Source: Sulfuritalea sp. (lineage in GTDB: Bacteria > Pseudomonadota > Gammaproteobacteria > Burkholderiales > Rhodocyclaceae). From it: a stretch of 64,000 nucleotides of DNA. The number at the start of each line of letters is the position of its first letter. Within the stretch, counting starts at the first letter, position 1. This document shows, piece by piece, positions 7,653 through 15,588 of this stretch. The notes under the pieces were generated by a model, which saw only the letters and a list, made by a program, of their open reading frames with translations, searched no databases and had not been told where the DNA came from. The DNA lies in assembly GCA_016708585.1 (NCBI GenBank), contig JADJFK010000013.1:186001-250000 (forward strand), given 5' to 3'. Both the position numbers and the translations under genes were made by a program.

Positions 7653-9619
7653 CAGAGTTCCAGTTCCCAGCCCAGCCGCCACTGGCGGTCGTCGCGCTCG
7701 AGGGCGTCGATGGGGGCGAGCTCGGTGCCGACCGGGTCGCGATAGTGGCGGTTTGTCAGGTTGTAGATACCGAGACTCCACAGCCCATGGCCGAGGCGTT
7801 CCGCCTGGCGCAGGACGAGGTTGCCGGTGACATGGCCGTCAACCCGGGAGAGCAGGGTGCGGCGCGAGCTCATGGCCTGGAGGTTGAGGCCAAGCGTGGC
7901 CCCCAGCGCCGGAAGGGGGCCATCGAGCAGCAGCTTGCCCAGGCGGTGCGGCGAATTCATCACCTCGCCGCCGGGTTGGGAAATCGACTGCCAGGCAAGG
8001 CTGCCGCGCATGCGCCAGCCCTCGCCGAACAGGATTTCGGCATCGGTTTCCCAACCGTGCGCGGAGAGCTTGTCGCGATTGCGATAGACCAGCAGTCCGT
8101 CGGCCGGATCGGTTTCCTGCTCGATCAGGTCGCGCACCTTGTATCGATAGTAGCCCAGTCCGAAGCGCAGGGTCGCCGTCGGCGTGAATTCCGCCGAGGC
8201 TTCGTGGGTGGTGACGCGCTCCTCGCGCAAATCGGGATTGCCCTTCTGGTTCACGTTGTCGCCGTAGTGGCGTTCGTATTCGTTGGCGGCGCGAAAGGCG
8301 CGGCCGCTCATCAGTTTTACGGTCAGTTCGTCGCGCGGGTGCCAGATCAGCGCCGCACGCGGCGACGTAACCGGACTGGCGCCCTCGCTGGTGTCGACCC
8401 TCACGCCGATGTTGGTCAGCCAGCCCGGCGCGATGCGCCATTCGTCCTGCACGAAGATGCCGGCACCGTGGCCGGCATTGCGCTCGTTGAGGTTGTCGAC
8501 GCGCGGAGAAACATTGTAGTTGCGCTGCAGCAGGCGCGGCTGGTTGCGCAACTCGATGCCGCCGAGCAGGCGGTGTCCGCTCCAGCCGGTCCAGGCCAGC
8601 TGCCATTCGGCGTTCCACCAGTCGGCCCGCGTCAGGTCGCGGTTCACGACACCGACGAAAGGGTAGTCGGCATCGTATTCGTAATGGCCGTAATGCAAGC
8701 GCAATTGCTGGTCGAGGAAGGGCGCGAGGGTGGAGGTACGGGCGACATCCACCTGGAAGCTGCGGTCGCGGGCGAAATTGCCCGGCGCATCGAATACGGT
8801 GTTGAAGTAGGCGGTCGGTACGTCCTTGGTGCGTTGCGACGCGGTCACGGTGCCACGCCAGTTTTCCCAGGTGAGCTTGAGCATGGCCTTGACGTAGCGT
8901 TCGCCATCGCGGTGGTGTGCGACGCCGTCGCTGATGCCGGGCCGATCGAATTCGGCGAAGTAAAGGTTCTCGCCGCGCCTTTCGTAGGCGCTGATGCCGG
9001 CAACCCAGTCCAGTCCGGCCGCGGTGCGACCGCCGGAGAGCAGGCTTGCGCGACGACCGGCGCCGCTGCTGGCGTCGAACGAAACACGCGTGCCGTCGAG
9101 GTCGGCGCCGCTCCACAGCACCGCATTGGCGATGCCGAACAGCGCGTTGCCGCCGTAACTTGCGGAGCCGGGGCCGGGGACGAACTCCAGGCGCTTGATC
9201 CAGTCGATGTCGATCGGCGCTTCGTTGCCGATCAGGGCCTGGTCGAAGAGCGGATCGTTGTTGCGCGCGCCGTCCACCAGCAGCAGGATGCGGGTGTTGT
9301 AATCGCCGGGACGGGAAAAGCCGCGCACCCCGAGGTAGCTGTAGGCGCGATCCTGGCTGGTGTAGACGCCGGGCGCCGACTGCAAGGCTTCGCCGATGTC
9401 GCGGAAGCCGAAGCGGCGGATGTCGGCAGCCGGAATCAGCGTGACCGCGGAGGGGGCCTCGGCCAGCGGCTGCGCGTAGCGCGAGGCGCCTTGCACTTCG
9501 ACGCGCAGCAGGTCCTCGAGCCGCATCCCTGATATGTCATCGGCCGCACGCAAGCTCGCGGGATTCGCGCTGGCGGCGATGAGTCCGGCAATAAAAACCA
9601 GTCTGGCACGCAAGTGCAT
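7652..9619 (-). CDS. TonB-dependent outer-membrane receptor
   Basis: A 655-aa receptor. It has a signal peptide (residues 1-25, cut after SLRA), then a TonB-box-like start (MRLEDLLRVEVQG), then the plug domain. Plug motifs are SAVTLIPAADIRRFG, IGEALQSAPGVYTS, ILLLVDGARNND and IKRLEFVPGPGSASYG. A beta-barrel with alternating strands runs to the C-terminus (WRLGWELEL). No TonB-dependent carboxylate or siderophore gene is near. The association with YfiR and a c-di-GMP enzyme suggests sensing or signalling as well as uptake. ATG 9619 was chosen because it directly precedes the signal peptide. Ligand unknown. Confidence 0.88.
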   Translation of the reverse strand: MHLRARLVFIAGLIAASANPASLRAADDISGMRLEDLLRVEVQGASRYAQPLAEAPSAVTLIPAADIRRFGFRDIGEALQSAPGVYTSQDRAYSYLGVRGFSRPGDYNTRILLLVDGARNNDPLFDQALIGNEAPIDIDWIKRLEFVPGPGSASYGGNALFGIANAVLWSGADLDGTRVSFDASSGAGRRASLLSGGRTAAGLDWVAGISAYERRGENLYFAEFDRPGISDGVAHHRDGERYVKAMLKLTWENWRGTVTASQRTKDVPTAYFNTVFDAPGNFARDRSFQVDVARTSTLAPFLDQQLRLHYGHYEYDADYPFVGVVNRDLTRADWWNAEWQLAWTGWSGHRLLGGIELRNQPRLLQRNYNVSPRVDNLNERNAGHGAGIFVQDEWRIAPGWLTNIGVRVDTSEGASPVTSPRAALIWHPRDELTVKLMSGRAFRAANEYERHYGDNVNQKGNPDLREERVTTHEASAEFTPTATLRFGLGYYRYKVRDLIEQETDPADGLLVYRNRDKLSAHGWETDAEILFGEGWRMRGSLAWQSISQPGGEVMNSPHRLGKLLLDGPLPALGATLGLNLQAMSSRRTLLSRVDGHVTGNLVLRQAERLGHGLWSLGIYNLTNRHYRDPVGTELAPIDALERDDRQWRLGWELEL

Positions 9620-9777
9620 GGCACGTTCCCGATGCGGATGACGGATTCTAAAGCCTGTGCCGTCCGGCGCGGAATTCTTTGCCCGTCCTGGCAGAAACCG
9701 CAGTGCTCCCGACGCCACAGTCGCACGATAGGGCAGGGACCCCGGGGCCGATGCGTGATGGCATTGCGCGCGACTTT

Positions 9778-10407
9778 TCAGTCGAACAGCTTGTGCTCGA
9801 TGGCATAGCGGATCAGCTCGGCATTGTTGGCAATGCCCAGCTTTTCCATCAGGTGCGTCTTGTGCGTGGTGACGGTCTTCGGGCTGAGGTGTAGTTGCTC
9901 GGCGATCTGGTTCAGCGACACCCCCTGGGCGATCAGCTTGAAAATCTGCCGCTCGCGCTGGCTCAGGGTTTCATGCGGCAGGCCCCTAGCCCGTACCGAC
10001 TCGAAGGCCAGCGTCTCGGCCAGGGCGGGGGGGATGAAGCGCTCGCCGGCCGCCACCTGGCGCACGGCAGCCTGCAGCATGGCGGGCGAAGATTCCTTCG
10101 TCAGGTAACCGCTGGCGCCGGCCTGCAGCGCGCGGCGCACCGTCGCCGGCTCGTCGTGCATGCTCAGGATCAGTATCGGCAGCGACGGGTGTTGCCGGTG
10201 CAGTTGTTCGATCAGTTGCGTGCCGCAGGTGCCGGGCATGGTCAGGTCGGAGACGAGCAGGTCGGCCGCAACGCCTTGCACGACATCCAGCGTTTGCGCG
10301 GCGTTCGCCGCCTCGGCGACGACCGAAACGCCATCGAAGGATTCCAGCATCTGCTTCAGCCCGATGCGGAACAGGGTGTGGTCGTCGGCGATGATGATGC
10401 GGGTCAT
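9778..10407 (-). CDS. NarL/FixJ-family response regulator
   Basis: A 209-aa two-component regulator. The receiver domain (1-120) has acidic residues D8 and D9, phospho-acceptor D54 (VSDLTMPG) and a Lys in YLTKESS. The LuxR-type helix-turn-helix (145-205) reads LSQRERQIFKLIAQGVSLNQIAEQLHLSPKTVTTHKTHLMEKLG in the genome; only its start is needed to identify it. ATG 10407 overlaps the stop of the sensor kinase gene by 4 bp (ATGA), so the pair is co-translated. Its targets are unknown; the palindromes upstream of pilE are candidates. Confidence 0.9.
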   Translation of the reverse strand: MTRIIIADDHTLFRIGLKQMLESFDGVSVVAEAANAAQTLDVVQGVAADLLVSDLTMPGTCGTQLIEQLHRQHPSLPILILSMHDEPATVRRALQAGASGYLTKESSPAMLQAAVRQVAAGERFIPPALAETLAFESVRARGLPHETLSQRERQIFKLIAQGVSLNQIAEQLHLSPKTVTTHKTHLMEKLGIANNAELIRYAIEHKLFD

Positions 10408-11666
10408 GGCGGGCTCTGCGTGGCGGAGGGAGCCGGCAAAGGCAGGTGCACCGCGATGCGCGTGCCCTCGCCCGGTGCGCTGTCGATGTCGAGCGTGCCG
10501 TGCAGTGCGGCCACGCGCTCGCGCATGCCGGCCAGGCCGAAGTGTTCGCCGGCGCAGACTGCGGCAGGATCGAAGCCGCAGCCGTCGTCCGCCACGCTGA
10601 GGATCAGCTGCCCGCCGTCGGCGCGCAGCGACACATGCACGCTGTGCGCCCCGGCATGGCGCAGCACGTTGGTGAAGGCTTCCTGCACGATGCGGAACAG
10701 CGCCGTGGCCGTGGCGTCCGGCAGCGATTCCGCCACGGGTGCCAGCGCCACGGTGAATTGCAGGCCGGCCGGCGTCAGCATGCGCGCCGCCTGCCATTCG
10801 ATGGCGGCCGGCAGCCCCAGGTTGAGGGCCGGCGGGCGCAACTCCGCCGCGATCGACTTCACGCTGCGGTAGGCCTCGCCGATGATGGATTCGATCGCGG
10901 CGAGCGCCCCGCGCGTGGCCGGGTCGGCGCCGACCCGGCCGTCCAGCCACTGCAATTGCATGCGCGCGCTGGTCAGCAGCTGGCCGAGCTCGTCGTGGAA
11001 TTCGCGCGCCAGGCGCCGGTATTCCTGCTCGCGTTCGTTTTCGCGGTAAGTCGCAAGCCGGCGCAGTTCCTCCCGCGAGGCTTCCAGCGCCTGCTGCGTG
11101 CTCATCAGCGGCGTGACATCCACCACCACGCCGTTCAGCAGCCGCTCACCGCCGGGACCGATGTCCGCCGCGCCGCGCATCTGCAGCCAGCGCACGCTTG
11201 CCGCGCCTTCCGGCTGCGCCGTCCCGGAAAACGCGGCGGCGCCGCGTCCCAGCCATTCCAGTTGCGGCGGACAGCTCGTGCCGGGGTTCAGCCATTGCAA
11301 TCCGGCGCGGTCTTCCTCGGCGACCGCGGCGAGCAGGCGTTTCGGATCGGACAGCAGCTGTTGTGCCGTGACCGGCAGCAGGTACTCGATGCCCTCGCTG
11401 ACCGCCTCGAAGCCATGGCCGGGCCGGAAGCTGAAGAGCGCGATCGGCAACTGGTTGGACAACTGCGCCAGCCGGTTTTGCGTGGCGCGCAATTCGGCTT
11501 CGGCAGCGCGCCGGCGCTCGAGCAGGCGGCGCCGGTTCCACCCGGACCAGATTGCAATCCCGACCATCGCGGCGAATACCAGCGCCAGCAGCAGCCCCGT
11601 CGTCAGGGTCAGTTGGCGCGAGGTGCCGACATGCGTCAGCTCGGTTGCTGCATAGGCCAGGCTCAT
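10404..11666 (-). CDS. NarX-like membrane histidine kinase (HisKA_3) with PAS domain
   Basis: A 420-aa kinase. A short N-terminus leads into one clear TM helix at about 20-42 (LTTGLLLALVFAAMVGIAIW), so it has almost no periplasmic sensor. A PAS-like domain follows at about 65-190, then a HisKA_3 dimerisation domain with phospho-His in LAREFHDELGQLL. The C-terminal ATPase domain has TNVLRHAGA, VADDGCGFD and FGLAGMRERVAALHG. The absence of a sensor loop suggests it detects an internal or membrane signal through the PAS fold. It is transcribed toward the response regulator gene. Confidence 0.88.
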   Translation of the reverse strand: MSLAYAATELTHVGTSRQLTLTTGLLLALVFAAMVGIAIWSGWNRRRLLERRRAAEAELRATQNRLAQLSNQLPIALFSFRPGHGFEAVSEGIEYLLPVTAQQLLSDPKRLLAAVAEEDRAGLQWLNPGTSCPPQLEWLGRGAAAFSGTAQPEGAASVRWLQMRGAADIGPGGERLLNGVVVDVTPLMSTQQALEASREELRRLATYRENEREQEYRRLAREFHDELGQLLTSARMQLQWLDGRVGADPATRGALAAIESIIGEAYRSVKSIAAELRPPALNLGLPAAIEWQAARMLTPAGLQFTVALAPVAESLPDATATALFRIVQEAFTNVLRHAGAHSVHVSLRADGGQLILSVADDGCGFDPAAVCAGEHFGLAGMRERVAALHGTLDIDSAPGEGTRIAVHLPLPAPSATQSPP

Positions 11667-12111
11667 GGACAGCGGGATCGCGGGAACGGGACCGTTCGAT
11701 TATAGACACCACCCGGAAGCCCCGCTGCGGTGTGCGCCCCCGCCGCAATCGCCCTGAACGGCCGTCTCCCGTTTGTCTCGCCGTGCAGGCTGCGCCGCCC
11801 GCAAGGGATACCGTCTCCGGCTTTGCCGCAGACATGACTTTTCGTCTATCGCGCGCGCGCCGTGACGGATGTCACGGCTTTCTGCGTCGGGGTAGGGTTT
11901 ACCCTATGGCGAATCCGCTTTCGCCGATGTTGTGGAAACAAGACTGCGGCAATCATGGCATCAGTCGCGTGAAGCATCGGAGGGATACAATGGTCAGAGG
12001 GGCGACGACGGCGAGGACGGCACGGGCAGGCGATGCGCTTGCAGCCTTGTTTGCAGTCCGGAGTGTTGGTTCGCATCTTTATGGCGTTGTCTTCTACAAC
12101 CGGGGTTGCCA
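11667..12111. promoter_or_regulatory. 445-bp intergenic region between the two-component kinase and pilE
   Basis: No gene is supported here; short frames lack homology and ribosome sites. The region separates divergent transcription of the kinase and the pilus operon. It contains two perfect palindromes (11859-11878 and 11893-11906) and a TACAAT (11986-11991) that could be a -10 element without a convincing -35. No clear sigma-54 element (GG-N10-GC) upstream of pilE was found. Confidence 0.5.
11859..11906. promoter_or_regulatory. Two adjacent palindromes, candidate operators
   Basis: GCCGTGACGGATGTCACGGC (11859-11878) has 8-bp arms and a 4-bp loop. TAGGGTTTACCCTA (11893-11906) has 6-bp arms and a 2-bp centre. 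Their centres are 31 bp apart, about three helical turns. Such symmetry suits dimeric regulators of the CRP or NarL/LuxR type. One of the latter is encoded next door. Function is inferred only. Confidence 0.4.
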
Positions 12112-12561
12112 ATGAAAACGAAAACACAAAAGGGATTCTCGCTGATCGAGTTGATGATCGTGGTGGCGATCATCGGTGTGCTTGCCGCTATCGCGATGCC
12201 CAACTACAACCAGTACGTGACGCGCAGCAGGATTACCGAGGGGGTTGCCGGCCTGTCCGATGCCCGCGTGCGGATGGAGCAGTATTTCCAGGACAACCGC
12301 TTCTACAACACCGACGGTACCGCCGCAACCACCTGCGCGGCCAGTGTCGTCGTGCCGGCGACGGCCAATTTCACCTACTCGTGCCTGGCGTCCGCCAACG
12401 GCCAGGCGTATGTCTGGACCGCCACCGGCATCGGATCGATGACGGGCTTCAGCTATACCATCAACCAGGTCAACGCCCGTACCAGCGCCATCGTCGCGGG
12501 TGCGGCGTGGCCGGTGGCGGCGGCGAACTGCTGGATGACCAAGCAGGGCGGCGGTTGCTGA
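12112..12561 (+). CDS. pilE: Type IV pilin (PilE/PilA-like)
   Basis: A 149-aa prepilin with a short leader ending in Gly (KTQKG), then FSLIELMIVVAIIGVLAAIA, the type III signal that PilD cleaves and methylates; Glu5 of the mature form is present. The C-terminal half has paired cysteines (CAAS, YSCLA, NCWM, GGGC) typical of disulfide-stabilised minor pilins. It ends with the Trp-Met-rich NCWMTKQGGGC seen in PilE-like minor pilins. It heads the fimT-pilV-pilW-pilX-pilY1 operon. ATG 12112 was chosen because upstream codons would extend the leader far beyond family length. Confidence 0.9.
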   Translation: MKTKTQKGFSLIELMIVVAIIGVLAAIAMPNYNQYVTRSRITEGVAGLSDARVRMEQYFQDNRFYNTDGTAATTCAASVVVPATANFTYSCLASANGQAYVWTATGIGSMTGFSYTINQVNARTSAIVAGAAWPVAAANCWMTKQGGGC

Positions 12562-12565
12562 TCCC

Positions 12566-13213
12566 ATGAACAAGTCGCGGCGCGGTTTTTCCCTGATCGA
12601 GCTGGTGATCGCCGTCGCGATCATGGGGATCCTGCTGGCGCTCGGGGCGCCGACTTTTTCGACCTACCTGCGCAACGTCAAGCTGCGTTCCGCGGCGGAG
12701 GCGTTCATGTCGGGCGTCCAGCTGGCGCGGTCGGAGGCGGTGCGCATGAACGCCAACGTCGAATTCCTGCTCACCGCCGATGATCCCCTGGCCGCCAACG
12801 TCGCCACCGCAACCGCGGCGACGACGGGCGTCAACTGGATGGTACGCACCGCGGACCGGGCCACGTTCATCGACGGCAAATTCGGCATCGAGGGCTCGGG
12901 CCAGAGAAGCGCCGCCGACGTCTCGGTAAGAATCAACGACACCGCATCGCCCGCCGACACGGACCCCGATCCGCCGCCGGCGGCCCCCGTGGCCAGCATC
13001 GTGTTCAACGGGCTCGGCAGGACCACCCTGGCTGCGCCGGCCGTGTTCAAGTTCAACGATCCGGGCTCCGGACGGTGCCTGACGGACCCCGGTCCGCCGG
13101 CGGGAGTCGTCCGCTGCCTGCGCGTGGCGGTTGCGGTCGGCGGGCAGACCCGGCTCTGCGACCCGTCCATCAGTGCCGCCGCCACCGCGGCCGGCGATAC
13201 GAGGGGATGCTGA
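12566..13213 (+). CDS. fimT: Minor pseudopilin FimT/GspH
   Basis: A 215-aa prepilin-like protein. The leader MNKSRRG is followed by FSLIELVIAVAIMGILLALGAP, with Glu5 and a 20-residue hydrophobic helix. The GspH/FimT signature follows at about 35-60 (RSAAEAFMSGVQLARSEAVR). The C-terminal domain is Pro- and Ala-rich and ends in a Cys pair region. FimT-type minor pilins prime pilus assembly and in some species bind DNA. It begins 4 bp after pilE and its stop overlaps the pilV start, consistent with one operon. Confidence 0.88.
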   Translation: MNKSRRGFSLIELVIAVAIMGILLALGAPTFSTYLRNVKLRSAAEAFMSGVQLARSEAVRMNANVEFLLTADDPLAANVATATAATTGVNWMVRTADRATFIDGKFGIEGSGQRSAADVSVRINDTASPADTDPDPPPAAPVASIVFNGLGRTTLAAPAVFKFNDPGSGRCLTDPGPPAGVVRCLRVAVAVGGQTRLCDPSISAAATAAGDTRGC

Positions 13214-13740
13214 TGAACTCCAGGCGCAAGCAGCGGGGCTCTTTCATGCTCGAGGCCCTGATCGGCATCGTGATCTTCTTTCTCGGCGTGCTGACCATGA
13301 TTGCACTGCAGGCCAGTTCGATCGCGATCCAGACGGATTCGCAGTATCGCGCCGAAGCGAGCAACCTGGTGGACCAGATCCTCGGCCAGATCAACCTGAA
13401 TTCGCGGGACAATGTCGGCGCGGTCAACGCCGTCACGCTGGCCGGCTTCAGCCACCAAGCCACAGGCGGCGTCGGCAGCTGCCGGCTTCTCGATACCGAT
13501 CCGCTGGCCGCCACCGACTGCTGCAACTTCACCGGACTGGCGTCGGCCAACGCGCTGGTGACGAACTGGGTCGCCGCCGTCTCGACGGATGTCGACACCC
13601 GCCTGCCCGGATCGACCGCGGCGCGGCAGCAGATCGTGGTCAACGCCGGCGCCTCGAACCAGGTAATCGTCACCGTCTGCTGGCAGGGCCCGAAAGATAC
13701 CCGGCCGCGGTTCCACCGCGTCATCGGCTACGTGAACTGA
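13213..13740 (+). CDS. pilV: Minor pilin PilV
   Basis: A 175-aa minor pilin with leader MNSRRKQRG, then SFMLEALIGIVIFFLGVLTM; mature Glu5 is in the LEALI context typical of PilV. The downstream helix contains ASSIAIQTDSQYRAEASNLVDQ. ATG 13213 has a good GAGGGG site 6 bp upstream and shares one base with the fimT stop. The earlier in-frame ATG at 13207 has no space for a ribosome site. PilV joins PilW, PilX and PilE in the priming complex at the pilus tip. Confidence 0.88.
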   Translation: MNSRRKQRGSFMLEALIGIVIFFLGVLTMIALQASSIAIQTDSQYRAEASNLVDQILGQINLNSRDNVGAVNAVTLAGFSHQATGGVGSCRLLDTDPLAATDCCNFTGLASANALVTNWVAAVSTDVDTRLPGSTAARQQIVVNAGASNQVIVTVCWQGPKDTRPRFHRVIGYVN

Positions 13741-13742
13741 CC

Positions 13743-14918
13743 ATGAGCCGCACTCGTCCTCCGCTGCGTCACGCCGGTTTCACCATCGTCGAAGTCCTGG
13801 TCGGCGTGGCCATCGCCCTGATCGGCATGGTCTTCATGTTCCAGGCCATGGGCGTCTGGGAAGCCCGCAAACGTACCACCTCCGCCGGCAGCGACGCGCA
13901 GGTCACCGGCAGCATCGCCATGTTCACCCTGGAACGCGACCTCAAGCTGGCCGGCTACGGTTTCGGCAACGCCACGGCGATGGGCTGCACGGTTTCCGCC
14001 TACGACAGCAGTCGTACCGCGCCCGGACTGTTCAATTTCCCCATGGTTCCGGTGGTGATTACCGACGGCGTCGGCGGCGCCCCCGATACCCTGGCCGTGC
14101 TCTATGGTTCCGGCACCACCATGTCGTCGGCCCAGACCTTCAGCAACCTGAGCCCTCTGAAAATGAGGATGAACACCCGCACCGGGATGCGCAACGGCGA
14201 CCTGGTGATCGCCGCCGACGGCGGCAATGCCGTCTGCGGCCTGTTCGAGGTTGTCGGCAATGCCGACGCGGATGCCCTGAGCATCGATTTCGGCGCCGGC
14301 GGCTATACCAACTACATGAACAATGCAAACGTTTCCGGCTCCGTTGCGGCGGTCGCCCTTTCCGCGACGGAGCTCGAGGCGCTGCAGGGAAGATTCCTCA
14401 ACAATTCCGGCGTCGCCCGCTACAACAACAACACCGCGCATGGCATAGGCATCGTCGGCGCCGCGTTCAACATGGGTACCGCGCCGAGGCTCAATGTCTG
14501 GCAGATCGCCAATCGCCGCATCCTGACGTTCGCCAATACCCTGGACAACCAGACCACCGCCACCGAGGTGGCCGAGGGAATCGTCAATCTGCAGGCGGAG
14601 TATGGCGTCGACACCAATGCCGACGGCATCGTCGAATGGACGGCGGCCGCTCCGGCGGTATGGACGCAACTGCGCGCCGTCCGCGTCGGCTTGCTGGCGC
14701 GCAGCCAGCAATTCGAAAAGAACAATGTGCTGGCCGATGGCACCGAGGTTCCGGTGACATCCAATGCACCCAGCTGGGCCGGCGGGGCGTTCACCATGAC
14801 CAACCTCGACGGCACCGCCGACACCAATCCCGGCACGCCGAACGACTGGCGCCGCTATCGCTACCGCGTCTATGAAACGGTGATTCCGCTGCGCAACCTG
14901 CTCTGGGGGCTGGATTGA
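13743..14918 (+). CDS. pilW: Minor pilin PilW
   Basis: A 391-aa PilW. The leader MSRTRPPLRHAG precedes FTIVEVLVGVAIALIGMVFMF. Then come TSAGSDAQVTGSIAMFTLERDLKLAGYG, a conserved PilW segment, and a C-terminal domain with AEGIVNLQAEYGVDTNADGIVEW, another PilW hallmark, followed by LRAVRVGLLARS. A long upstream extension of this frame lies in pilV and is ignored. It starts 2 bp after pilV. The stop overlaps the next ATG. Confidence 0.9.
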   Translation: MSRTRPPLRHAGFTIVEVLVGVAIALIGMVFMFQAMGVWEARKRTTSAGSDAQVTGSIAMFTLERDLKLAGYGFGNATAMGCTVSAYDSSRTAPGLFNFPMVPVVITDGVGGAPDTLAVLYGSGTTMSSAQTFSNLSPLKMRMNTRTGMRNGDLVIAADGGNAVCGLFEVVGNADADALSIDFGAGGYTNYMNNANVSGSVAAVALSATELEALQGRFLNNSGVARYNNNTAHGIGIVGAAFNMGTAPRLNVWQIANRRILTFANTLDNQTTATEVAEGIVNLQAEYGVDTNADGIVEWTAAAPAVWTQLRAVRVGLLARSQQFEKNNVLADGTEVPVTSNAPSWAGGAFTMTNLDGTADTNPGTPNDWRRYRYRVYETVIPLRNLLWGLD

Positions 14919-15574
14919 TGCGCCTGACCAAACCCGATGCCTCGCCGACGCGTTCCCAGCGCGGCGTGGTGCTGCTGCTGGCCCTGATCATGCTCGTGGC
15001 GATGACCCTGGCCGGCATCGTCATGTATCGCCAGATCGGCACCGGCCTGATCATCGCGCGCAACCTCAACTTCAAGCGCACGGCGGCAGTGGCTTCCGAC
15101 CGCGGCATCGAGACCGCCCGCACCTGGCTCATCGGACAGACCGCGGCGCAACTCGAGCAGGGCAGCGCCGCCAACGGATACTTCCCGGGCTGGTGCAATA
15201 CCGTGCTCGATGCGGCGAGCCTGCCGGACGCCAACAATGACGGGCAAGCGGATGACTGCGGCGATTCCCCGCCCCCTTCGGAATTCGATCCCCTGACCTA
15301 CAACTGGGCCAATTCCGTGCAGGCCACCGCCAACGACGGCGTCGGCAACGAGGTCCGCTATGTCATCCACCGCCTGTGCGAAACACCCGGGGCGATGAAC
15401 GCTTCGGGCCAGCAATGCGTCACCATCGGTTCCGCGTCCGCGGGTTCCGCCAGGACATCCGCGGTCTATGGTTCCCAGGCCTTGTCGAACACCTCGCAAC
15501 CGTATTTCCGCATCACGTCGCGCACGCTGGGGCCCACCAACACGGTGGTGTTCACCCAGACCATACTGTACTGA
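14918..15574 (+). CDS. pilX: Pilus assembly protein PilX
   Basis: A 218-aa protein with a basic leader (SPTRSQRG) and the PilX N-terminus VVLLLALIMLVAMTLAGIVM, which lacks the usual Glu5, as is common in PilX. The body has ARTWLIGQTAAQLEQ and ends with YFRITSRTLGPTNTVVFTQTILY, a shared PilX C-terminal pattern. ATG 14918 overlaps the pilW stop (ATGA); a TTG one codon earlier is less likely. It is followed 14 bp later by pilY1. Confidence 0.87.
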   Translation: MRLTKPDASPTRSQRGVVLLLALIMLVAMTLAGIVMYRQIGTGLIIARNLNFKRTAAVASDRGIETARTWLIGQTAAQLEQGSAANGYFPGWCNTVLDAASLPDANNDGQADDCGDSPPPSEFDPLTYNWANSVQATANDGVGNEVRYVIHRLCETPGAMNASGQQCVTIGSASAGSARTSAVYGSQALSNTSQPYFRITSRTLGPTNTVVFTQTILY

Positions 15575-15588
15575 ACGGGAGAACAGCC

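Noticed and set aside
12012..12060. c-di-GMP (GEMM) riboswitch upstream of pilE
   Set aside because: A short GGCGATGCGCTTGCAGCC stretch resembles one segment, but the paired P1 and tetraloop-receptor parts are missing.
12033..12569. 178-codon frame overlapping pilE
   Set aside because: The pilE frame has the full type IV prepilin signal; this frame does not.
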